NCBI RefSeq assembly: GCF_000442315.1
Contig: NZ_KE557318.1
Location: 49,529-113,528 of the forward strand
Direction of reading: 5' to 3'
Origin: Rubellimicrobium thermophilum DSM 16684
GTDB lineage: Bacteria; Pseudomonadota; Alphaproteobacteria; Rhodobacterales; Rhodobacteraceae
DNA length: 64,000 bases
Part shown: positions 57,139-64,000 of the stretch, piece after piece
Layout: each line of letters starts with the position of its first letter
Position numbering within the stretch: the first letter of the stretch is position 1
Translations under genes and position numbers: made by a program
The notes under the pieces: model-generated
Database searches by the model: none
Seen by the model: the letters and a program-made list of their open reading frames with translations, nothing else
Told to the model about the DNA's origin: nothing

Positions 57139-57885
57139 ATGGGCCGGACGGTGCTGGAAATCGCCGGGGCGGATCGCGAAGCGTTCCTGCAGGCTCTGGT
57201 CAGCAATGACGTGCGGCGCGCGCACAAGGGCCTTGTCTACGCGGCGCTGCTGACCCCGCAGGGCAAGTATCTGGCCGATTTCCTGCTGCATGAGGCAGGG
57301 GGACGTCTGCTGCTCGATGTCGATGCGGCCCTCGCCGGGCTGCTGGTCCAGCGGCTCTCGCTCTACCGGCTGCGCTCGGATGTGCAGATCGGCCTGACGG
57401 CGCTCCGGGTCCGCCGCGGCACGGGACCTGTTCCCCCCGGCGGGCTGGCCGATCCGCGCCATCCGGCACTGGGCTGGCGGCTCTATGACGAGGAGGGGGG
57501 CGATGACGGGACCGACTGGGACGCAATCCGCGTCGCCCATGTCATCCCCGAAAGCGGGATCGAACTGACCCCGGAGACCTACATCCTCGAGGCGGGATTC
57601 GAGCGATTGCACGGAGTGGATTTCCGCAAGGGCTGTTACGTGGGGCAGGAGGTCACGGCACGGATGAAGCACAAGACCGTGCTGAGAAAGGGCCTGACCC
57701 GCGTTCTGGTGGAGGGGGAGGCCCCTGTCGGCACGCCGGTCCTGACGGCGGACGGGCGCGAGGCCGGCACGCTCTTCACCCAGTCGGGCGGCCGGGGCAT
57801 CGCCTATCTGCGCTTTGACCGGGCAGAGCCGGACATGGCGGCAGGCACGGCCCGCGTCTCGCCCGACCCGTCCTGGACGGGGTGA
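57139..57885 (+). CDS. ygfZ: folate-binding protein YgfZ
   Basis: 248 residues from ATG 57139 (AAGGG upstream); ATG 57118, overlapping the exporter stop, would add seven residues. The YgfZ motif KGCYVGQEVTARM is present near residue 168, and AFLQALVSNDVRR near the start. YgfZ binds tetrahydrofolate and aids assembly or repair of certain Fe-S enzymes. Related to GcvT but lacks its catalytic Asp context. Follows the exporter in an apparent three-gene group. Confidence 0.92.
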   Translation: MGRTVLEIAGADREAFLQALVSNDVRRAHKGLVYAALLTPQGKYLADFLLHEAGGRLLLDVDAALAGLLVQRLSLYRLRSDVQIGLTALRVRRGTGPVPPGGLADPRHPALGWRLYDEEGGDDGTDWDAIRVAHVIPESGIELTPETYILEAGFERLHGVDFRKGCYVGQEVTARMKHKTVLRKGLTRVLVEGEAPVGTPVLTADGREAGTLFTQSGGRGIAYLRFDRAEPDMAAGTARVSPDPSWTG

Positions 57886-57886
57886 C

Positions 57887-58765
57887 TCAGGCGAGGAAGG
57901 CAAAGCGCCGGGCAAGACTCTCCCAGGCGGCTTCGGAGCCTGCGGCCAGCAGAACGCCCTTCGGCCGCGCCGCGTCGTAGGGCGAGCCGTCAAGGAAGCG
58001 CGCAACCCCGCCGGCGCCCTGAACTGCCAGCACGCCGGCAGCATGGTCCCAGGGATGCGGCGTCGGCCCGGACAGGGCGAACTCGGCATGGCCCTGTGCC
58101 ACCATGCGGTATTCGTGCAGCGCGCAGCGCAGCGAGGTGATGCGCAGGAAGTCCGGGAATTCGGCCACGATCCGGGCCCGCTCCTCCCGCCGGTAGAGGC
58201 CAAGCGGCATGTAGCCGGTCAGCCGTCCCGGCCGTGCCTCCCGCGAGCTGCGCAGGATGCGTTCCCGACCGTCGGCCGAGACGAGCCGTGCCGGTTCTCC
58301 GACGGCGGCCTCGATCCAGTCGTCCATGACCGGGTCATAGAGCAGGCCCCAGACCGGCTTTCCGCCCCGCAGCACGGCCAGAAGTACCCCGAAGAGCGAC
58401 AGGCCCTTGGCAAAGTTCCAGGTGCCATCCACGGGATCGACAATCACGCAGGGATCGGCCGTTCCCATCTGCAAACGGAGCGACGGATCGGCGGCGACGG
58501 CCTCTTCGCCCAGCACTGCCGCTTCGGGCCAGGCGGCGCCGACACGCTCGCGGATGAGGGCCTCGGCCTCGGTGTCAGCCAGCGTCACGAGATCGGCCGG
58601 TCCGCTCTTGGTGGCGATCTGCGAGGGATCGAGCGCCCGGAAGCGGGGCATGATCGCCTCGCGCGCGGCATCCCGGACAATACGGAGAAGCAGGGCCCGC
58701 TGGTCCTGCGTGATCGGCGCGGCGGCCTGGCCGTCGGCTCTGGACAGCCCGTCGGGCAAGGGCAT
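57887..58765 (-). CDS. inositol monophosphatase family protein
   Basis: 292 residues from ATG 58765; the frame is open further upstream but that part lacks similarity. Metal-site motifs: VLGEEAVAADP, IVDPVDGTWNFAKGLSLFG and, at the C-terminus, HPWDHAAGVLAVQGAGG. These define the Mg2+-dependent IMPase/SuhB superfamily; substrate could be inositol phosphate, histidinol phosphate or PAP. Converges with ygfZ with one base between stops. Confidence 0.9.
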   Translation of the reverse strand: MPLPDGLSRADGQAAAPITQDQRALLLRIVRDAAREAIMPRFRALDPSQIATKSGPADLVTLADTEAEALIRERVGAAWPEAAVLGEEAVAADPSLRLQMGTADPCVIVDPVDGTWNFAKGLSLFGVLLAVLRGGKPVWGLLYDPVMDDWIEAAVGEPARLVSADGRERILRSSREARPGRLTGYMPLGLYRREERARIVAEFPDFLRITSLRCALHEYRMVAQGHAEFALSGPTPHPWDHAAGVLAVQGAGGVARFLDGSPYDAARPKGVLLAAGSEAAWESLARRFAFLA

Positions 58766-58875
58766 GATGCAACCGGTCCGCTGGGAGGTTGAAGGATCCG
58801 TCGGTGCACCTATATGGCTGCTCCGGCTGACTGGCAAGGCGAGGGGCCGGACCCGCCGTCTTGCCATGCCATGCA

Positions 58876-58889
58876 TGTCAAGCATGACA
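58876..58889. promoter_or_regulatory. inverted repeat TGTCA-N4-TGACA upstream of the DUF6280 gene
   Basis: A perfect 5-bp dyad with AGCA spacer, 98 bp before the DUF6280 start and 111 bp before the IMPase start, inside their shared divergent promoter region. Form fits a small dimeric regulator site; no regulator assigned. Confidence 0.35.
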
Positions 58890-58986
58890 GCCATGCCGAA
58901 TAAGCAGGCCTATTGCGGCTTCGGATGGGCATAAGTGCGCCGGGCTTCGCGGCAACCAAGAGCAAGAACTAGGCAAAGGAAGCATC

Positions 58987-59337
58987 ATGACGGACTTCAT
59001 CGACGCCACGGCGTACAACAACGAGCAGGGCAACCGTGCGCGCAAGCTGTTTGCTGCTGTGGTTCTGGCTGCGCTCGACGACGCCATCGCCGACGACAAG
59101 AAGTTCGGGAACGGCCCGGAGCAGATCGCGCGCTGGGCGCGCTCCAAGGACGGGCGCGAGGTGCTGACCTGTGCCGGCATCGACCCGACCGAACGGGTCG
59201 TCCAGGGGCTGATGGACTTCGTGGCGCGCGGTGTGCGGACCTCGGTCGCCCTCTCGCGCGAGGAGAGCGAGCGTCGCCACGCAGCCGAGCTTGCCGAGAT
59301 CGTCTCCGGCGGGGGCGGACGCGCTCGCGCCGCCTGA
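58987..59337 (+). CDS. DUF6280 family small protein
   Basis: 116 residues, acidic to neutral, helical, no signal peptide or membrane segment. The stretch [20 protein letters not shown] followed by [21 protein letters not shown] and [21 protein letters not shown] is one I associate with a strongly conserved Rhodobacteraceae protein of unknown function (DUF6280). AAAGGAAGC precedes ATG 58987. A perfect intrinsic terminator follows at 59361-59387, which points to a monocistronic, probably well expressed gene. Confidence 0.82.
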   Translation: MTDFIDATAYNNEQGNRARKLFAAVVLAALDDAIADDKKFGNGPEQIARWARSKDGREVLTCAGIDPTERVVQGLMDFVARGVRTSVALSREESERRHAAELAEIVSGGGGRARAA

Positions 59338-59360
59338 GGACAGGCCGGGCGGATTGCTCT

Positions 59361-59387
59361 GGCGCGGCCTTTCGGGCCGCGCCTTTT
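59361..59387 (+). terminator. intrinsic terminator after the DUF6280 gene
   Basis: GGCGCGGCC-TTTCG loop-GGCCGCGCC, a perfect 9-bp GC stem followed at once by TTTT. It lies 24 bp after the DUF6280 stop and 18 bp before the cobQ start, so cobQ must use a promoter inside or beyond this segment, or readthrough. Confidence 0.88.
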
Positions 59388-59404
59388 CGTATGGAGCGGC
59401 AGGC

Positions 59405-60865
59405 ATGGCGCGCGCCGTGATGATCCAGGGGGCCGGCTCCAATGTCGGCAAGAGCCTGCTGGTTGCCGGTCTTGCACGGGCCTTCCGCAGGCGGGGCCTC
59501 GGCGTTGCCCCGTTCAAGCCCCAGAACATGTCGAACAATGCCGCGGTCACGGCCGATGGCGGCGAGATCGGCCGCGCCCAGGCCCTGCAGGCACGGGCGG
59601 CCGGACTCGACCCCCTTGTCGACATGAACCCCGTCCTCCTCAAGCCGGAGACCGAGACCGGGGCCCAGGTGATCGTGCAGGGCCGGCGTCTCGCCTCGGT
59701 CCGGGCACGGGATTACGCAGTCCTGAAGCCGTCGCTCATGCAGCCTGTGCTCGAAAGCTTCCGGCGCCTTGCAAAGGCGCATGACCTCATCCTCGTGGAA
59801 GGGGCCGGAAGCCCCGCCGAGATCAATCTGCGGACGCATGACATCGCCAACATGGGCTTTGCCGTCACCGCAGGCGTGCCCGTGATCCTGGTCGGCGACA
59901 TCGACCGCGGCGGCGTCATCGCCCAGCTTGTCGGCACCCATGCCGTGCTGGATCCGGGCGACCGGGCGATGATCCGGGGCTTTGCCGTCAACAAGTTCCG
60001 TGGCGATCCCGCCTTGTTCGAGGAGGGCCGCCGGGCGATCGAGGAACGCACGGGCTGGTGTGCCCTGGGGGTGGTGCCCTGGTTCGAGGAGGCCTGGCGC
60101 CTTCCCGCCGAAGACATCCTCGACCTGTCAGCCCGTCCGGCCGGTCATGGCGGGACGGTGAAAGTGGCCGTCCCGCGCCTGCCGCGGATCGCGAATTTCG
60201 ACGATCTCGATCCCCTGACGGCCCATCCCGGTGTCTCGGTGGAGATTGTCCCGCCCGGGCGTGCCCTGCCGGGTGATGCCGATCTGGTGATCCTGCCGGG
60301 ATCCAAGGCGACACTGAGCGATCTCGCCGCGCTTCGCGCCGAAGGATGGGATATCGACCTGCTGGCCCATCGCCGCAGGGGCGGGCATATCCTCGGATTC
60401 TGCGGCGGATATCAGATGCTCGGGCGGCGGATCGAGGATCCCCTGGGGATCGAAGGCCCGCCGGGCGGCGCGGACGGGCTCGGTTTTCTCGACATCACCA
60501 CCGTGATGACGCCCCGCAAGACCCTCGGGCTTGTCTCGGGCCGGCATCCGGCAAGCGGCTCAGGCCTGCGCGGTTACGAGATCCACATGGGACGAAGCAG
60601 CGGCCCGGACTGCGCCCGCGCCTGGCTGTCCGTCGAAGGCAGACCCGAAGGCGCCGCCAGCGCCGATGGACGGGTGCGCGGCACCTATCTCCATGGCCTG
60701 CTGGGCTCGGATGATTTCCGCGCCGCCCTGCTGGCCGAACTGGGGGCCAAGCCCGAGCCCTTTGCCTGGGATGCCGCGGTGGAAAGCGCCCTGGACGGGC
60801 TGGCCGATCATGTTTCGCGGCATCTGGATCTCGAGGCGATCCTCGAAATCTCTGGCCGGGTCTGA
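59405..60865 (+). CDS. cobQ: cobyric acid synthase
   Basis: 486 residues. Glutamine-dependent amidation of four carboxyl groups on adenosyl-cobyrinic acid a,c-diamide in B12 synthesis. The ATP-binding N-domain opens [20 protein letters not shown], then [13 protein letters not shown] and [14 protein letters not shown]. The C-terminal glutaminase has Cys in [12 protein letters not shown], and [10 protein letters not shown] with its His. ATG 59405 follows AGCGGCAGGC and no other cob genes are adjacent. Confidence 0.94.
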   Translation: MARAVMIQGAGSNVGKSLLVAGLARAFRRRGLGVAPFKPQNMSNNAAVTADGGEIGRAQALQARAAGLDPLVDMNPVLLKPETETGAQVIVQGRRLASVRARDYAVLKPSLMQPVLESFRRLAKAHDLILVEGAGSPAEINLRTHDIANMGFAVTAGVPVILVGDIDRGGVIAQLVGTHAVLDPGDRAMIRGFAVNKFRGDPALFEEGRRAIEERTGWCALGVVPWFEEAWRLPAEDILDLSARPAGHGGTVKVAVPRLPRIANFDDLDPLTAHPGVSVEIVPPGRALPGDADLVILPGSKATLSDLAALRAEGWDIDLLAHRRRGGHILGFCGGYQMLGRRIEDPLGIEGPPGGADGLGFLDITTVMTPRKTLGLVSGRHPASGSGLRGYEIHMGRSSGPDCARAWLSVEGRPEGAASADGRVRGTYLHGLLGSDDFRAALLAELGAKPEPFAWDAAVESALDGLADHVSRHLDLEAILEISGRV

Positions 60866-60868
60866 GGC

Positions 60869-61504
60869 TCAGTCGTCCCGGCTTTCGAGGATGCGGAAGA
60901 CCTCGCGCCGGACGAGGCGGCGGATGTTGCGCGTCATGCGCTCGCCAAGCTCGCCCTGCAGCTCTTCACGCACCACTTCGGCAATCAGACGCCGCAGACG
61001 GTCATCATCGAGCGCCGGGGGGGGGGGCGGCGGCGGGGCGGCACGACTCCCGGCATGGCGGGAAGACAGCGCGGTCGCCGCAGCCGGCCTGGTCAGCGGC
61101 TGCCATTCTTCTGCCGCATCCCCGCTGGCATCCTGGCCTTGGCCCTCCTGCGGTTCGGACAGGGGGCTGGCGATCTCAGCGACCCCGCCGGCGGCGGAAG
61201 GCTCGGGGGGATCCACCGGCAGGAAGGGGGACGGCTCTGCGTCGAGCGGGTCGGCAGGGGCAGGATGCCGGTGATCACGCAGCAGCTCGGAGACGGACTC
61301 GGCCACCGCCTGGGCGATGATTGCAGGGGGTTCAACCGCCTCTGCCGGAGTTTCGCGGATGACCGGATCGGGCGGCGCCACGCGCAGGGCCGGTGTCAGC
61401 AGCAGCCTGCCGGGGCCCGGCGACCGGGGAGCCTCTTCCAGGACCAGTCGCCGGATCGAGGCCAGGACATCGTCTCGCGACTGGAAAGGGACGGGATTGG
61501 ACAT
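60869..61504 (-). CDS. PopZ-like (DUF2497-type) protein
   Basis: 211 residues from ATG 61504, with AAGGAGGAG upstream. A short conserved N-terminal helix (SRDDVLASIRRLVLEE), a long disordered Pro/Ala/acidic middle with a run of seven prolines, and a C-terminal helical part (LRRLIAEVVREELQGELGER then IRRLVRREVFRIL). This three-part plan matches PopZ, the polar organiser of alphaproteobacteria, and the location upstream of tolC fits. Sequence similarity in the last part is loose, so name is tentative. Confidence 0.6.
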   Translation of the reverse strand: MSNPVPFQSRDDVLASIRRLVLEEAPRSPGPGRLLLTPALRVAPPDPVIRETPAEAVEPPAIIAQAVAESVSELLRDHRHPAPADPLDAEPSPFLPVDPPEPSAAGGVAEIASPLSEPQEGQGQDASGDAAEEWQPLTRPAAATALSSRHAGSRAAPPPPPPPALDDDRLRRLIAEVVREELQGELGERMTRNIRRLVRREVFRILESRDD

Positions 61505-61627
61505 GGCCTCCTCCTTGCGGATGAAACCTAGACCGGATTCGGCTCCGACGCCAACCGATGGCAATCACGGGACATCCCATGGTCCCGGTCTTGCGGCACG
61601 GGGGCCGCACCTCGGCAAGGAGGCCGG

Positions 61628-63019
61628 TCAGCGATCCGCCCCGATCGCCTGGAGAACACGGTCAAGGGCACGTCCCTGTTCCGACATCGGCGAAGGGGCG
61701 TCGTCAACCAGATCATAGTAGACCGTGGGATCGTAGAGCTGCACCGCCAGGCCCAGATCGCGGGCCGTCAGCAGGCCCATGGCCGAAAGAAGCGTGTAGC
61801 TGGCGACGATCTCGTCCACCTCGGCAGAGATCAGATTCGCACGGGCGTCAAGCAGCTCCTGTTCGGCATTGAGCACATCGAGCGTGGTCCGTGCCCCCAG
61901 CGTCGCCTCCTCCCGGACGCCGTCGAACGCAGTTTGCGCCGCGCGCACCTGCGCCTCATAGGCCAGCCGTCCGGCACGCGCAGACTCGAGATAGGACCAG
62001 GCATTGCCCACATTCTGTTCGACCTGGCGCGCCGCCTGCAGCAGCCCTGCGCGGGCAGCATCGCGGCGGGCCATGAACTGCCGGATCTGGCTCGCAAGCC
62101 GGCCGCCCTGATAGATCGGTCCTTCGGCGGTGAGCGAGAGCGCCGCGCTCTCCTCGAAATCCTGATCGATCCGCAGCTGCCCGCCGAGCGAGACTGTCGG
62201 TCTTGTCGCCGCTCGGGCACGGGCGATCCCGATTTCGGCCGCGGCAACCTCGTGCTGGGCCTGCAGGATGACGGGATGGGTGCGCTGGGCGATGGCCTTG
62301 GCCTCGGCCAGCGAGCCGGGCAGGCGGGCAAGAGGGGCAGGGGCCAGGGACCCCGGCGCCCGACCGACCGCGGCCTGATATTCCTCGATGGCGCGGGCCA
62401 GGGCACCCTGTTCGGCGGCAAGCTGGCTCTGGGCCGCGGCAAGGCGGGCCTCGGCCAGGGACACATCCGTCCGCGTCACCTCGCCCACATCGAAACGGTC
62501 CTGCGCAGCCCGCAGCTCCTGCGTGATCAGCCGCAGGTTGTTCTGACGCAGATCCACGAAGGCGCGCACCCGGCGCACCTCCATATAGGCCTGCACGACG
62601 CGCAGCAGGACCTGCTGCTCGACCGAAAGGAGGCTCTGCCGGGTTGCCAGGACGATCTCCTTCTGCGCCTCGACGCCCAGTTCGCGCGCGCCCGAATCCC
62701 ACAGGGTCAGGCTGGCCTGAAGCCCCAGACCCGCCGTCACCGCCGCCTCGCCCAGCGTGTAGCTGCTTCCCAGGGGAGAGGGATCGGGCCATGTCGTGCT
62801 GAGATTGGCCTGCCAGTTGACGATGGGACGCAGCGTCGCGACGGCCTGTGCCACATCCTCGTCCGCGGCACGCAGCAGGGCACGGTTCTGTTCGATCAGG
62901 CCCGATGTCTCATAACCCCAGGCGAGAGCATCGGCCAATGTCTCGGCCCGGACCGTTCCGGTCGCGAGCACCGCCATGGCAAGCGCCCCTCCGAGCAGGA
63001 CTCCGAGACGATGACGCAT
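61628..63019 (-). CDS. tolC: TolC family outer-membrane efflux protein
   Basis: 463 residues with a signal peptide (LGVLLGGALAMAVLATG, cleavage near VRA-E). Two internal repeats rich in Ala/Gln/Glu helices are typical of TolC: YMEVRRVRAFVDLRQNNLRLI with AQDRFDVGEVTRTDVSLAEA, and later EATLGARTTLDVLNAEQELLDAR. Forms the outer-membrane tunnel of type I secretion and RND efflux. ATG 63019 follows GGATCCGTGGAAGGGGGCAG. Partner pumps are not in the window. Confidence 0.93.
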   Translation of the reverse strand: MRHRLGVLLGGALAMAVLATGTVRAETLADALAWGYETSGLIEQNRALLRAADEDVAQAVATLRPIVNWQANLSTTWPDPSPLGSSYTLGEAAVTAGLGLQASLTLWDSGARELGVEAQKEIVLATRQSLLSVEQQVLLRVVQAYMEVRRVRAFVDLRQNNLRLITQELRAAQDRFDVGEVTRTDVSLAEARLAAAQSQLAAEQGALARAIEEYQAAVGRAPGSLAPAPLARLPGSLAEAKAIAQRTHPVILQAQHEVAAAEIGIARARAATRPTVSLGGQLRIDQDFEESAALSLTAEGPIYQGGRLASQIRQFMARRDAARAGLLQAARQVEQNVGNAWSYLESARAGRLAYEAQVRAAQTAFDGVREEATLGARTTLDVLNAEQELLDARANLISAEVDEIVASYTLLSAMGLLTARDLGLAVQLYDPTVYYDLVDDAPSPMSEQGRALDRVLQAIGADR

Positions 63020-63041
63020 GGGCTGCCCCCTTCCACGGATC

Positions 63042-63683
63042 CTAGAAGACAAAGACACGCGGGCGTTCAAAGCCCGGCAGGACGGGAGCGCCGGCATTGA
63101 AGACATGGCGCCAGTGCAGCCGGCCGGCCTCCTTGCGCCCGAGCCGGGCCGCGCCGACCCCGTCCTCGAGGAACAAGGCGGCGATGCGACCATCCTCGGC
63201 GAGTTGGGATTCGATCGCCTGAGGCAGGACTTCGATGGCCCCCTCGACGAGAATCGCATCGAAGGGCGCCCTCGACGGAGCCCCTTCGGTCAGCGGGCCC
63301 CGGATGACCCGGGCTTCCCCCTCAAGAAGGGCCTCGGCCCGGGCGGCGCGATCCGGATCGTCCTCAAGGGCCGTCACCTCTGCCCCCATCCGCGCCAGCA
63401 GGGCCGCCGCATAGCCGAAGCCCGTGCCCAGATCGAGGACGCGTTCGCCCGGACGAACATCCAGCGCTTCCAGAAGCTTGCCCAATGTCCTGGGGTCCAG
63501 GATCACCCGTCCCGGCGCGAGATGGAGATTCTCCCCCAGATAGGCCGCCTCGATCCGCTCGGGGGGCACGAAGTTCTCGCGCGGCACATGCAGCATGGCT
63601 TCGATGATGGGAAAACTCGTGACCTCCGAAGGGCGGATCTGGTTGTCCACCATCAGTGTCCGGCGTGTGGCAAAGTCGGGCAA
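63042..63683 (-). CDS. protein-L-isoaspartate methyltransferase-family protein (second copy)
   Basis: 213 residues if translation starts at TTG 63683 (reading PDFATRRTLMVDNQIRPSEV), which matches the usual N-terminus and has ACGGAGC upstream; ATG starts further up give unlikely extensions. The SAM motif LDLGTGFGYAAALLARMG is present, but the substrate loop GQTISQP of true Pcm is replaced by AYLGENLHLAPGRVILDP. Thus probably a divergent Pcm-like methyltransferase. It is 22 bp upstream of tolC on the same strand, an arrangement I recall from other Rhodobacteraceae. Confidence 0.88.
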   Translation of the reverse strand: MPDFATRRTLMVDNQIRPSEVTSFPIIEAMLHVPRENFVPPERIEAAYLGENLHLAPGRVILDPRTLGKLLEALDVRPGERVLDLGTGFGYAAALLARMGAEVTALEDDPDRAARAEALLEGEARVIRGPLTEGAPSRAPFDAILVEGAIEVLPQAIESQLAEDGRIAALFLEDGVGAARLGRKEAGRLHWRHVFNAGAPVLPGFERPRVFVF

Positions 63684-63814
63684 GGCGGCGCTCCGTGCTG
63701 GCCTCGAATGCGTCGGGTTTCCTGCGCAGTGATGGCACAGCCACGACGGGTCAGCAATCGGCCCCGCCCGGCGCCCTTGCACCCTTGCCGCCTCTCATGT
63801 ATCCCCGCCACGCC

Positions 63815-63888
63815 GGCGGGTTGGCGGAGAGGTTACGCAGCGGATTGCAAATCCGTGTAGACCGGTTCGATTCCGGTACCCGCCTCCA
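63815..63888 (+). tRNA. tRNA-Cys (GCA)
   Basis: A 74-nt cloverleaf with encoded CCA. Acceptor stem GGCGGGT/ACCCGCC, discriminator U, anticodon loop TTGCAAA with anticodon GCA at 63847-63849 on stem GGAT/ATCC, and T arm CCGGTTCGATTCCGG. It is followed by about 112 bp with no further gene before the window ends. Confidence 0.97.
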
Positions 63889-64000
63889 GCCTTTCCGGTA
63901 TGCCTGCTCTGTCCTGCGCCGCCTCGGCCATCGGCAGAAGACGACGGCGCCGATCCATTCCGGGCGGGGGTCACGTCCGTCAAGCTGGTGTAAATTCCTG

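Overview
This window reads as chromosomal DNA from a high-GC (about 70% by eye) alphaproteobacterium, most likely of the Rhodobacteraceae/Paracoccaceae. The evidence is a DUF6280-type small protein, a surE-pcm-nlpD block, a DUF1127 protein, a PopZ-like/tolC/pcm/tRNA-Cys block, a SigF-NrsF stress module, and tight ATGA/GTGA gene overlaps. Genes lie on both strands and coding density is high. I see no insertion sequence, prophage, CRISPR array or rRNA. At least sixteen single-base frameshifts interrupt otherwise intact, conserved genes. Nearly all sit in short G or C runs and both insertions and deletions occur, so I read them as sequence errors rather than decay; affected genes are annotated as one CDS with the shift noted.

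Layout. 1-5766: Mrp-type Na+/H+ antiporter operon (A-B fusion, C, D, E, F, G), truncated at its 5' end. 5948-13803: amide-utilisation operon (AmiC-like sensor, ANTAR AmiR-like antiterminator, Dpp-type ABC transporter, acetamidase/formamidase, fused ATPases) facing a luciferase-like oxidoreductase. 14844-15648: an 805-bp gene-poor gap with an orphan Shine-Dalgarno and short repeats. 15649-18998: guanine deaminase, MgtE, 5-formyl-THF cyclo-ligase. 19044-30238 (minus): NlpD-like, Pcm, SurE, SDR, PilP-like, PurF, CvpA, RadA, a membrane coiled-coil protein, MlaF, MlaE, Alr. 30430-35801: L,D-transpeptidase, DnaB, quinone reductase, PanB, PanC.

36413-43960 is a rhamnoside-uptake locus: alpha-L-rhamnosidase, a sugar ABC transporter and a divergent LacI regulator with a palindromic operator between them. 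43974-47833 is the most interesting part, a complete bufferin (MNIO/DUF692 RiPP metallophore) operon. It holds the DUF2282 precursor BufA1, the MNIO enzyme BufB, its DUF2063 partner BufC, the DoxX protein BufD, the ECF sigma factor SigF and its anti-sigma factor NrsF, with a SigF-like promoter upstream of the precursor. This NrsF has Tyr where one of the two sensor cysteines is expected.

48252-63888: dimethylglycine-dehydrogenase-like flavoprotein, CAP lipoprotein, DUF1127 protein, two aminotransferases converging tail to tail, a phosphatase/MsbA-like exporter/YgfZ overlap group, inositol-monophosphatase-like protein, DUF6280 protein with a strong terminator, cobyric acid synthase, PopZ-like protein, TolC, a second Pcm-family protein and tRNA-Cys. 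Function is inferred from recognisable family motifs; no database search was possible.
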